Source of the DNA: an uncultured Bacteroidota bacterium
Lineage (GTDB): Bacteria; Bacteroidota; Bacteroidia; Flavobacteriales; BACL11
DNA length: 64,000 bases
Direction: 5' to 3'
NCBI GenBank assembly: GCA_902587125.1
Contig: CACIJW010000007.1
Span: 17,998 to 81,997 of the forward strand
This document shows, in pieces, positions 56,251 through 63,989 of the stretch. A program made the position numbers and the translations under genes. The notes below the pieces were generated by a model, which was not told the DNA's origin, did no database searches, and saw nothing but the letters and a program-made list of their open reading frames with translations. The first letter of the stretch is position 1. Every line of letters starts with the position of its first letter.

Positions 56251-57858
56251 AAACGATGTTCTTCTATTTATAGCTCTACCACTATTTGTTTTATTATCAT
56301 CAATTGGCTTATCTTCTCCGTATCCTTTAAAAGTAATCCTGTCCACAAGTAAACTATCCCTTTCGACAATGTAATTATATACAGATTTAGCTCTTAGCTC
56401 TGATAGCCTTAAATTATAATCATAATTACCAACATTATCAGTATGTCCTTGAATTTCAATTTCTAAATTTTCATATTTTTTTAGATTTGAAATTAATTCT
56501 TCAATATCAGAGAATGATGAATTTATCAGAGTAAATGAGTTAGTTTCAAATTGTATGTTATTTAATATAATTTCACTGTTCTTTGAGCTAAGAATTTCTC
56601 TTTCAATTGATAAAATATTATTCGGTCTGATAGAATCGTTTATTAGAACAGTGTAAATATCATGTTGATTATCAAAACGATCTGTTGAGTAATAGGCAGT
56701 TTTTCCGTCAGAGGAAACAAAAAAACAATTTTCTTCTTTAAAGCTATTAATAGATGGTCCTAGATTCACTGGCTTTTCAAACATTGAAGCTATATTTTTT
56801 CTCCTGGAAATATAAATATCGTAATTCCCAAAGCCAATATGTCCATCAGAGGCAAAATATAAAGTTTGATTATCAAAATGAATAAAAGGTGTCATTTCAT
56901 CACTTTTAGTGTTAATTATTGATCCTAGGTTAACTGGACTACTAAAGCCATTTGCAGTAAGTTCAGACATCCAGATATCTTTTCCTCCAAAACCACCTGG
57001 CCTATCACTTACAAAGTACAAATACTTGTTGTCTGGAGAAAAGCATGCTTGTGACTCCCAATGTTTAGTATTTATTTTTGGTCCCGCATTAAATATTTCA
57101 CCATCAGAATTCATAAAATAAATATCACATCTTCCATAACCCTCTCTTCTATTACAAGATGTAAAAACAAAAGTTGACTTGTCAGAAGTAAGATTAACAG
57201 CACCTTCATTGTTACTGGAATTAATTGACCCTAAAGAGGATGCCTCAGTCCAAAAAATTGAATCTTTTTTTGAAACATAAATATCTTCGTCATAAATATC
57301 ATCTTTATTTAGTATCTTTCTAGTAAAAAGAAGTAAGCTATCATCTAATGAGAGAACTGGAAAATACTCAGAAAATGAAGTATTTACATTTGAGTTTAAT
57401 TTAATTGGTTTATTGTTTGAGTCAATATTAATTAATTGATTTATTGAAAATAAACAAGATTTAATTTTTAAGTTTAAATCAGATGAATCAAACTGACCAT
57501 TTCTAACTTCACCAATAATCTTTCTGAAATTTTCAAGTGCTTCTTTGTAGAAGCCATATTTATAAAGCAGATTTCCGATTTCTAAATATGCTTTGTTGTT
57601 AAGAAAACTATAGCTATTTTGTAAATATTCTGCTGATTTTATAATCTGATTGTTTTTCTCAAAACACTTTGAAGCTAGTAAATAAGGAGCTTTCCAGTTT
57701 GGGTTTTCCTTAATAATTTTGTTACAAATTTCAATGGATTTTTTATATTTTTCTTTTTTCATTAAAGAAACTGCTTTATCGTAGCTTTTGTAATCATTTT
57801 TTTGACTAAAAGCTATTATTGGAATAAACAACATAATGGTGAGTAATCTACAAATCAT
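56233..57858 (-). CDS. PorE-like protein: TPR, WD40/PD40 propeller, OmpA domain
   Basis: About 541 residues from the ATG at 57858, which overlaps the queE stop as ATGA; upstream codons to 57900 lie inside queE. Signal peptide ends FIPIIAFSQ. TPR repeats cover about 25-130; a PD40-type propeller about 160-410 (FSPDNKYLYFVSDRPGGFGGKDIW, ASDGHIGFGNYDIY); an OmpA-like peptidoglycan-binding domain from about 440 (IEIQGHTDN, NLRLSELRAKSVYNY). PorE of the T9SS has this layout plus a carboxypeptidase-regulatory domain that I do not see here. Tail overlaps the OstA-like gene by 18 bases. Confidence 0.82.
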   Translation of the reverse strand: MICRLLTIMLFIPIIAFSQKNDYKSYDKAVSLMKKEKYKKSIEICNKIIKENPNWKAPYLLASKCFEKNNQIIKSAEYLQNSYSFLNNKAYLEIGNLLYKYGFYKEALENFRKIIGEVRNGQFDSSDLNLKIKSCLFSINQLINIDSNNKPIKLNSNVNTSFSEYFPVLSLDDSLLLFTRKILNKDDIYDEDIYVSKKDSIFWTEASSLGSINSSNNEGAVNLTSDKSTFVFTSCNRREGYGRCDIYFMNSDGEIFNAGPKINTKHWESQACFSPDNKYLYFVSDRPGGFGGKDIWMSELTANGFSSPVNLGSIINTKSDEMTPFIHFDNQTLYFASDGHIGFGNYDIYISRRKNIASMFEKPVNLGPSINSFKEENCFFVSSDGKTAYYSTDRFDNQHDIYTVLINDSIRPNNILSIEREILSSKNSEIILNNIQFETNSFTLINSSFSDIEELISNLKKYENLEIEIQGHTDNVGNYDYNLRLSELRAKSVYNYIVERDSLLVDRITFKGYGEDKPIDDNKTNSGRAINRRTSFLIKNF

Positions 57859-58487
57859 GGGATGTTCATATATTTCTGCGTTTGTAATGAAATTTTCCAT
57901 TTAGTATTACTTTTCACGTAATCAATAATCCTTGGAAGTATAATTTTACTTTTACTCCATTCAGGTTGAAGGTACATGAAGCAGCCTCTTTTTAGCTTAT
58001 TGCTTTGTATTTCTGCCCATTTAAAATCATGATTATTTTGAATAATAACTTTAAGCTCATTACAGTCAGCATAAAAATTATCTAAAACATCAGTATTTTT
58101 TTTTGGTGATAAACATATCCAATCAAAAGTACCTGTCAGCGGATAAGCCCCCGATGTTTCTAAGTTAATTTTAAACTTGTTTTTTTTGAGCAAGTTGGTT
58201 AGAGGTTCAAGATTGTACATGAGTGGTTCTCCGCCAGTAATTACTACATTATCACATATATTGAGATCGAGTCCTTTTAGTATGTCCCCTATTTTTGTCA
58301 ATGGATGTAATTCTGCATCCCAACTCTCTTTTACATCACACCAATGACAACCAACATCACAACCTCCAATTCTTAAAAAATAAGAAGGTATTCCTGAAAA
58401 ATAACCTTCACCTTGGATAGTATAAAAAGATTCCATTAGAGGCAGTGCTAATCCAGAATCTATTTCATTGTTATTATTATCAAACAC
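57855..58487 (-). CDS. queE: 7-carboxy-7-deazaguanine synthase
   Basis: Radical SAM enzyme of queuosine and deazaguanine synthesis. 210 residues: FYTIQGEGYFSGIPSYFLRIGGCDVGCHWCDVKESWD contains the CxxxCxxC-type cluster site. GTG start at 58487 is supported by TATTTTTG four bases upstream. queC, queD and queF are not seen here. Overlaps the PorE-like gene by four bases (ATGA). Confidence 0.93.
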   Translation of the reverse strand: MFDNNNNEIDSGLALPLMESFYTIQGEGYFSGIPSYFLRIGGCDVGCHWCDVKESWDAELHPLTKIGDILKGLDLNICDNVVITGGEPLMYNLEPLTNLLKKNKFKINLETSGAYPLTGTFDWICLSPKKNTDVLDNFYADCNELKVIIQNNHDFKWAEIQSNKLKRGCFMYLQPEWSKSKIILPRIIDYVKSNTKWKISLQTQKYMNIP

Positions 58488-58491
58488 CTTA

Positions 58492-58499
58492 CAAAAATA
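58492..58499 (-). promoter_or_regulatory. TAnnTTTG promoter, leaderless, of queE
   Basis: TATTTTTG followed by TAAG and GTG, the same spacer and start as smpB. Confidence 0.7.
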
Positions 58500-58520
58500 T
58501 GTATTTCTACTTAAGAATAG

Positions 58521-58528
58521 TATCTTTG
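58521..58528 (+). promoter_or_regulatory. TAnnTTTG promoter of ftcD
   Basis: TATCTTTG, 18 bases before the ATG at 58547. Confidence 0.55.
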
Positions 58529-58546
58529 TTTCATAGATAAAACATC

Positions 58547-60235
58547 ATGAAAAAACTTATTGAATGTGTCCCAAATATTTCTGAGGGAAGAGACAAAGAA
58601 AAAATAGAATTAATTTCAAAAGTTGTTGAAAGAGTTGAGGGAGTAAAATTATTAAATGTAGATCCTGGTAATGCAACGAATAGAACTGTAATAACTTTTA
58701 TAGGTGAGCCTCAAAATGTAATTGATGCTGCTTTTTTATTAGTTAAAACCGCGCAAGAGAATATAGATATGTCTACTCATAAGGGGGAACACCCAAGAAT
58801 GGGGGCTACAGACGTATGTCCCTTAGTACCAATCTCAAACATCTCTATGCAAGAAACTGTTGAGTGGGCTCAAAAGCTAGCAAAAAAGATTGGTAATGAA
58901 TTAGGCATACCTGTTTACTGCTATGAAGAAGCAGCAACCAAACCAGAAAGAAAAAATCTTGCAAACTGTAGAAGTGGTGAATATGAGGCCATGTCAAAAA
59001 AAATTGAAACCAAAGAGTGGAAGCCTGATTATGGTCCAGATAATTTTAATGAAACAGTTAAAAAATCTGGTGTCACTGCTGTAGGGGCTAGAGATTTTTT
59101 GATTGCATATAATGTTAATTTGAACACTACTTCAACTAGAAGAGCAAACTCTATTGCATTTGATATCAGAGAAGCAGGAAGAATTAAAAGAGAAGGTGGA
59201 AAACTTGATGGGAAAATTATCAAAGATAAAAAAGGAAACCCGCTCAGAGAGCCAGGAATGTTTAAATCAGTAAAAGGTATAGGATGGTTTATTAAAGAAT
59301 ATAATATCGCACAAATTTCATACAATTTAACTGACATTAACGTATCACCATTACATTTGGTATTTGACAAAACCTGCGAACAAGCAATTAAAAAGGGAAT
59401 AAGAGTTACTGGCTCAGAGCTAATTGGTTTAGTACCAAAAAAAGTATTAATCGATGCTGGTGAATACTTTCTAAAAAAACAAAAGAGATCATTAGGTGTT
59501 CCAGAGTCAGAAATTATAAATATTGCTGTAAAAAGCTTAGGACTTGATGATTTGTTTGATTTTAACCCCAAAGAAAGAATTATTGAATATCTCATTGAGG
59601 AACCTAAAGAAAAATTAAGTTACTTGAGTTTAACTGATTTTGCAAACGAAACCTCATCAGAAAGCCCTGCACCAGGAGGAGGCTCTATCTCCGCATACTG
59701 TGGTACATTAGCTGCTTCACTAACAACGATGGTAGCAAACTTATCCTCTCATAAAAGAGGTTGGGATGACAGATGGGAGTTCTTCTCAGACTGGGCTAAA
59801 AAAAGTTTAGATGTTCAAAATGAACTTATTGATCTTGTTGACAAGGATACAGATGCCTTCAACCAAATCATTGAATCAATTAGACTACCTAAAGACACTG
59901 AAGTAGAAATAAAAAAGAGAAATGAGGCTATATCCAAGGCTACAAAAAATGCAATTCTTGTTCCTTTGTCTATTATGGAAAAAGCCTATGATTGTATGAA
60001 AATTACAAAAGAGATGGCTTTACATGGTAATCCAAATTCAATTTCAGACGCTGGTGTTGCTAGCTTATGTGCTATTACAGCTATTAAAGGAGGTTTATTA
60101 AACGTAAAAATTAACTGTAAAGATTTTAATGATTTAAAATTTATCGAATCAATCAACAAAAAAACGGATTCAATCTTAAAAAAAAGTAAAAAGTTACAGA
60201 TTGAAATAATGAATATTGTGGAAGAAAAGCTATAA
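58547..60235 (+). CDS. ftcD: Fused glutamate formimidoyltransferase / formimidoyl-THF cyclodeaminase
   Basis: 562 residues, like human FTCD. Residues 1-300 are the formimidoyltransferase (ECVPNISEGRDK, NATNRTVITFIG, GEHPRMGATDVCPLVP with the catalytic His). From about 360 the four-helix cyclodeaminase begins with SESPAPGGGSISAYCGTLAASL. It takes the formimino group of formiminoglutamate from histidine breakdown onto folate, releasing ammonia. hutU is at 22698; hutH and hutI are not in the window. Confidence 0.95.
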   Translation: MKKLIECVPNISEGRDKEKIELISKVVERVEGVKLLNVDPGNATNRTVITFIGEPQNVIDAAFLLVKTAQENIDMSTHKGEHPRMGATDVCPLVPISNISMQETVEWAQKLAKKIGNELGIPVYCYEEAATKPERKNLANCRSGEYEAMSKKIETKEWKPDYGPDNFNETVKKSGVTAVGARDFLIAYNVNLNTTSTRRANSIAFDIREAGRIKREGGKLDGKIIKDKKGNPLREPGMFKSVKGIGWFIKEYNIAQISYNLTDINVSPLHLVFDKTCEQAIKKGIRVTGSELIGLVPKKVLIDAGEYFLKKQKRSLGVPESEIINIAVKSLGLDDLFDFNPKERIIEYLIEEPKEKLSYLSLTDFANETSSESPAPGGGSISAYCGTLAASLTTMVANLSSHKRGWDDRWEFFSDWAKKSLDVQNELIDLVDKDTDAFNQIIESIRLPKDTEVEIKKRNEAISKATKNAILVPLSIMEKAYDCMKITKEMALHGNPNSISDAGVASLCAITAIKGGLLNVKINCKDFNDLKFIESINKKTDSILKKSKKLQIEIMNIVEEKL

Positions 60236-60244
60236 ATTCAACTC

Positions 60245-60715
60245 ATGAAAAATATTTATTTTTTTCTAATATTATGCGTATTTGCATCTTGCTCTGATAG
60301 TAACAGAACAATTTATGGATGTCTTGATCCTCTAGCAACAAATTACTCACCAAATACAGACATTGATGATGGCTCCTGTACTTATGAAGCGGATATCGTA
60401 TTTTATTTAGATGCTAATGCAGCTGTATATCTCGGCTCTCAAACAAATCAAATTAACTTTTTTATTGATGAAAGTTTTGTAGGATCCGACTCCTATCCTT
60501 TCACTTTCTCTCTTAGCGCACCAGATTGTTATCAAGCAGGATTTGTTTCAGCTACTATACAATGGTATGAATCAAGTATTACTTCTATAAATTGGCAACT
60601 TACTGACCAATCAGATAATGTTTTTTATGATTATGATCAAATCATTGATGCAGGAAGCTGCAACCAAGTATTACTAACATATTCGAGCTTGATTAATTAC
60701 GTAAAAGAAAATTAG
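60245..60715 (+). CDS. Small lipoprotein with DDGSC motif
   Basis: 156 residues, signal peptide ending CVFASCSD (Cys16), so a lipoprotein. Just behind lies GCLDPLATNYSPN...DDGSCTY, a cysteine-flanked loop common in secreted proteins of marine Bacteroidota. The rest (about 50-150) is a beta-rich domain with DCYQAGFV and a final cysteine at GSCNQV. No function known. It is nine bases behind ftcD, and its stop overlaps that of lpxB by four bases. Confidence 0.75.
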   Translation: MKNIYFFLILCVFASCSDSNRTIYGCLDPLATNYSPNTDIDDGSCTYEADIVFYLDANAAVYLGSQTNQINFFIDESFVGSDSYPFTFSLSAPDCYQAGFVSATIQWYESSITSINWQLTDQSDNVFYDYDQIIDAGSCNQVLLTYSSLINYVKEN

Positions 60716-61785
60716 CTCAAGATATCAGTAGCTATTTTTTTAGATGTATTTTTTTGATAGAGTAAATCATGAATTTTTTTGTAATCCAATACCATCTTTT
60801 TTGAATAATTTGAATCAATAAGTCTATTTAACTCAAAAGATAGTTTTTTTGGATTTAAATTATTTTGAATTAGTTCTTTAACACATTCCTTATTTAATAA
60901 TATATTGACCAAGGAAATATATTTGATTTTTAATAAAACTTTTGCTAAGTAAAAATTAAATTTACTTGTCTTATAGCATACAACTTGAGGAACATTCAAC
61001 ATTACAGCTTCTAAAGTCGCTGTTCCGGAAGTAACTATTGCGGCTTTTGATTTTCCAAGTATTTCCAATGTTGGTTCCTTTGAAATAAAGATATTTTTTG
61101 ATGAGTTTTTTCTAATTAGTTTATCATAGTGAGATTTACAAATATTAGAACTTTTAACAATTATAAAATTGTAACTTGGGAATTGATGAACAATCTTAAG
61201 CATCTCAGGCAGGATCTTATTAACTTCTTGCGATCTACTTCCAGGAAGCAAAGCAATTACATTTTCCTCTAGCTTTTCATTTTCGTATTTATTTTCAAAA
61301 ATAGGATTACCAAAGTAGTTTGCTTTAATTCCATAACTGCTATATATATCCTTTTCAAAAGGGAAAATAACATATAATTTATCAACATACTTTTTGATTC
61401 TATAAACTCTTCTTTTGTTCCATGCCCATATTTTCGGAGGTATATAATAACTTACTTCTATATTTTTATACTTTGCAAATTTTGCAACTCTTAGATTCAA
61501 TCCTGCGTAATCAATTAAAACAATTTTGTCAGGATTAAATGCTAAAATATCTCGCTTACAAAATTTAAACTGATTTGAAACTATTTTAAAATTTCTAATA
61601 ATTGAAGAGAAACCCATAATTGAAGTTTGTCTATTGTTTACAACAATTTGAATATCTTGTTTTTCTAAATTTTTTCCACCCCAAGCTCTAAAAGTTAAAT
61701 TTTTGTTTAAAACTTTCATTTGAGATACTAATTTTGAAGCAATATAATCAGATGATGGTTCTGCAGCTATTATATAAATTCTCAT
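60712..61785 (-). CDS. lpxB: Lipid-A-disaccharide synthase
   Basis: Joins UDP-diacylglucosamine and lipid X in lipid A synthesis. 357 residues: IIAAEPSSDYIASKLVSQM, FRAWGGKNLEKQ, IDYAGLNLRVAKFAK, YYIPPKIWAWNKRRVYRIKKYVD, LLPGSRSQEVNKILPEML, and VTSGTATLEAVMLNVPQVVCYKT. These are the GT19 hallmarks. It overlaps the small membrane-protein gene by four bases and belongs with surE. Confidence 0.95.
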   Translation of the reverse strand: MRIYIIAAEPSSDYIASKLVSQMKVLNKNLTFRAWGGKNLEKQDIQIVVNNRQTSIMGFSSIIRNFKIVSNQFKFCKRDILAFNPDKIVLIDYAGLNLRVAKFAKYKNIEVSYYIPPKIWAWNKRRVYRIKKYVDKLYVIFPFEKDIYSSYGIKANYFGNPIFENKYENEKLEENVIALLPGSRSQEVNKILPEMLKIVHQFPSYNFIIVKSSNICKSHYDKLIRKNSSKNIFISKEPTLEILGKSKAAIVTSGTATLEAVMLNVPQVVCYKTSKFNFYLAKVLLKIKYISLVNILLNKECVKELIQNNLNPKKLSFELNRLIDSNYSKKMVLDYKKIHDLLYQKNTSKKIATDILS

Positions 61786-62063
61786 ATTATAAATTTGAGT
61801 GATATGATTATAACTGCGTAAAAAAACATAGACAAAATAATACCTCTTGATTGATTATAGTTCTTAAATCTCAAATACAGAAAAAATAAAGGCAGATTTG
61901 AAATTAAAGACAGGCTTACTACATGAGATAACTTTTTAACCTTATATAAATATTTTATTGTTTCAAGAATATCCAGATTTTTATAAAAACCTACATATAT
62001 AATAAAAGCAATTATTGGACTAATTAATCCGATAAAAAATCCTTTCGAAAGACTATTACTCAT
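61782..62063 (-). CDS. Small membrane protein between surE and lpxB
   Basis: 93 residues with about three membrane helices (FFIGLISPIIAFIIYVGFY, VVSLSLISNLPLFFLYL, GIILSMFFYAVIIIS). It resembles an uncharacterised protein often placed between surE and lpxB in flavobacteria. Its start overlaps the surE stop by one base and its stop overlaps lpxB by four, so the three are one operon. Possibly linked to lipid A work; unproven. Confidence 0.72.
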   Translation of the reverse strand: MSNSLSKGFFIGLISPIIAFIIYVGFYKNLDILETIKYLYKVKKLSHVVSLSLISNLPLFFLYLRFKNYNQSRGIILSMFFYAVIIISLKFII

Positions 62064-62839
62064 TAAAAAATTTTCTTTAATGAGCTAATAGAATTGTGAT
62101 CAGTTAAATCATATTTCACAGGTACTATTGATATATAATTTTCTTTTAGTGCTTGCTCATCTGTATCATTTCCACTATCATAATTAACAAAAGTACCTGT
62201 TAACCAAAAATAATTTAGTTTTTTAGGATCAACTCTCTCATCAAATTCCTCAATCCAATTTGCATCAGCTTGTCGACAAATTTTTATGCCCTTAATGTTT
62301 TCATTTGATTTTTTTGGAATATTTACATTTAAACATACCCCATTTTCTAAACCATTATTCAAAATTTTTTCTACTATTGAATGAACTATTTCAGTGCAAT
62401 GATTAAAATCAGCATTAGATGAATAATCTAATAAGGAAAAGCCTATTGAAGGTATTTTTTCTAAGCATCCCTCAAATGCTGCAGCCATTGTTCCAGAATA
62501 AATAACATTTATAGAAGAATTTGAACCATGATTAATTCCAGATAAAACCAAATCTGGTTTTCTTGGTAAAATTTTGTTGATAGCTAATTTTACACAGTCA
62601 ACAGGCGTACCTGTACATGAATACTTAACAATATTACTATTTACATTTTCATGTAAATTACATCTAATGATAGACTCTAGTGTTATAGCACTACTCATTC
62701 CAGATTGAGGCTTGTCGGGCGCAACTACATAAACATTTCCAAAATTAGAAGCAATTATAGCAAGTTCATTAATTCCTTTAGAATCAATTCCATCATCATT
62801 TGTAACCAGTATTAATGGTCTATCTTTTTTATCAACCAT
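62063..62839 (-). CDS. surE: 5'/3'-nucleotidase SurE
   Basis: Removes phosphate from nucleoside monophosphates. 258 residues: VTNDDGIDSKGINEL (metal Asp-Asp), PDKPQSGMSSAIT, CTGTPVDCVKLAI, LVLSGINHGSNSS and the YSGTMAAAFEG segment. Length is normal. It leads the surE-membrane protein-lpxB operon, with TAGATTTG seven bases upstream of the ATG. Confidence 0.95.
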   Translation of the reverse strand: MVDKKDRPLILVTNDDGIDSKGINELAIIASNFGNVYVVAPDKPQSGMSSAITLESIIRCNLHENVNSNIVKYSCTGTPVDCVKLAINKILPRKPDLVLSGINHGSNSSINVIYSGTMAAAFEGCLEKIPSIGFSLLDYSSNADFNHCTEIVHSIVEKILNNGLENGVCLNVNIPKKSNENIKGIKICRQADANWIEEFDERVDPKKLNYFWLTGTFVNYDSGNDTDEQALKENYISIVPVKYDLTDHNSISSLKKIF

Positions 62840-62846
62840 ATACTAG

Positions 62847-62854
62847 CAAATCTA
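62847..62854 (-). promoter_or_regulatory. TAnnTTTG promoter of surE
   Basis: TAGATTTG, seven bases before the ATG, so the mRNA leader is at most a few bases. Confidence 0.6.
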
Positions 62855-62888
62855 AGATTTTATTATTGTATTTAATAATTGAATTTTC

Positions 62889-62896
62889 TAATTTTG
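62889..62896 (+). promoter_or_regulatory. TAnnTTTG promoter of the zinc protease
   Basis: TAATTTTG, 33 bases before the ATG at 62930; a longer leader than most. Confidence 0.55.
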
Positions 62897-62929
62897 TAAA
62901 TTATAAATTAATCTTTAAAAAAAAATAAT

Positions 62930-63610
62930 ATGATTTGGATAATAATGATTGGTTTTATGATAATTGGTGGAATTGTCAGTAACCAACTTAAAAGTAAGTT
63001 TAAGAAATATAGTAAAACTCCTCTTTCTTCATCACTCTCAGGTAAAGAAATTGCTGAAAAAATGTTAAATGAGCACAACATTTTTGATGTTTCTGTTGTC
63101 TCAGTTCCTGGTAAGTTAACTGATCATTACAACCCTAAGGACAAAACTGTGAACTTAAGCCCTGATGTTTACAACGGAAGAAATATTTCAGCTGCAGCAG
63201 TCGCAGCACATGAATGTGGACATGCAGTGCAGCATGCTACTGCTTACTCTTGGCTTGAAATGAGATCTCAACTTGTTCCAATTGTAAGTTTAAGTAGTAA
63301 AATGATGAATATGATTTTCATATTTGGTCTTTTAGGAGCTGGATTTCTGAAAATTTTCTCTTTCAACCAAATGATAATGTTAATTATTCTTTTACAAGCT
63401 GCAATTACAATTTTTTCACTTGTTACCCTACCTGTCGAATATGACGCCAGTAACAGAGCAATAAAGTGGTTGAAAAAATCTAATGTATCAAATGATCAGG
63501 AAATAGTTCAAGCTGAAGATGCACTAAAATGGGCTGCTGGAACTTATCTTGTATCAGCTCTCGCAGCAACCACTTATCTACTTTACTATATGACTTTACT
63601 TAGAAGATAA
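62930..63610 (+). CDS. YugP-like zinc metalloprotease (membrane)
   Basis: 226 residues with helices at the N-terminus (about 2-18), around 125-165 and at the C-terminus. The zinc site AAHECGHAVQHA lies near 92-103, and LPVEYDASNRAIKWL holds the third ligand Glu/Asp. This is the YugP (DUF2268-like neutral zinc) group. A role in membrane protein quality control is likely but unproven. A strong terminator follows at once. Confidence 0.9.
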   Translation: MIWIIMIGFMIIGGIVSNQLKSKFKKYSKTPLSSSLSGKEIAEKMLNEHNIFDVSVVSVPGKLTDHYNPKDKTVNLSPDVYNGRNISAAAVAAHECGHAVQHATAYSWLEMRSQLVPIVSLSSKMMNMIFIFGLLGAGFLKIFSFNQMIMLIILLQAAITIFSLVTLPVEYDASNRAIKWLKKSNVSNDQEIVQAEDALKWAAGTYLVSALAATTYLLYYMTLLRR

Positions 63611-63620
63611 CTAACAAAAA

Positions 63621-63644
63621 AAAAGCCCTTAAGAAAGGGCTTTT
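63621..63644. terminator. Intrinsic terminator, bidirectional
   Basis: AAAAGCCCTT, loop AAGA, AAGGGCTTTT: a 10-bp stem followed by TT and preceded by an A-run. It lies between the convergent zinc-protease and 65-residue genes. It is the only GC-strong terminator I can see in the window. Confidence 0.85.
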
Positions 63645-63666
63645 TTAATTTATTCATTATTTCTTC

Positions 63667-63864
63667 TTAACCTTTTGATAAGAAAGGTAATCCAGTTCTT
63701 TGATTCTCCTTAACAGAGTATCCGTCTGGCTTGTCACAAGCAGTTGGTCTTGAATCTTTTGAGAAGTAATAAATTGTTTGTACTCTACCAGTAGACTTTA
63801 AAGTAACATCTTTTTTGTTTAGGTGGTAAGTAGTACCTTTTGAATTATTGTGAGTAAAACCCAT
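63667..63864 (-). CDS. 65-residue conserved small protein
   Basis: 65 residues, basic, with GTTYHLNKKDVTLKSTGRVQ, TIYYFSKD, ACDKPDGYSVKENQRTGLPFL. It may belong to a small family I recall in marine bacteria (a YxLNxxxV...QTIYxF...ENxRTGLP pattern), but I cannot confirm it. No signal peptide. The 136 bases upstream are very AT-rich and hold an inverted repeat. A terminator at its 3' end supports it as a separately expressed gene. Confidence 0.68.
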   Translation of the reverse strand: MGFTHNNSKGTTYHLNKKDVTLKSTGRVQTIYYFSKDSRPTACDKPDGYSVKENQRTGLPFLSKG

Positions 63865-63925
63865 GATTATAATTTTTAATTAATAATTAAATTTACAAGT
63901 TAAATATAGAAAAAAAAACATTCTA

Positions 63926-63989
63926 TCTCTAGTAAAACAACAGCAATATTCATAATTGTTAATAACTCAATTTTTTAAATTACTAGAGA
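63926..63989. repeat. 10-bp perfect inverted repeat near window edge
   Basis: TCTCTAGTAA at 63926-63935 and its exact reverse complement at 63980-63989, 44 bases apart, in the gap upstream of the 65-residue gene. It could be a regulatory site or belong to a gene past the window. Confidence 0.35.

Noticed and set aside
57859..57900. Upstream start of the PorE-like gene at 57900
   Set aside because: The added residues lie inside queE and before the signal peptide; the ATGA overlap at 57858 is a better start.
59029..59595. 188-codon minus-strand ORF inside ftcD
   Set aside because: ftcD is unambiguous through this stretch; the antisense product has no recognisable domain.
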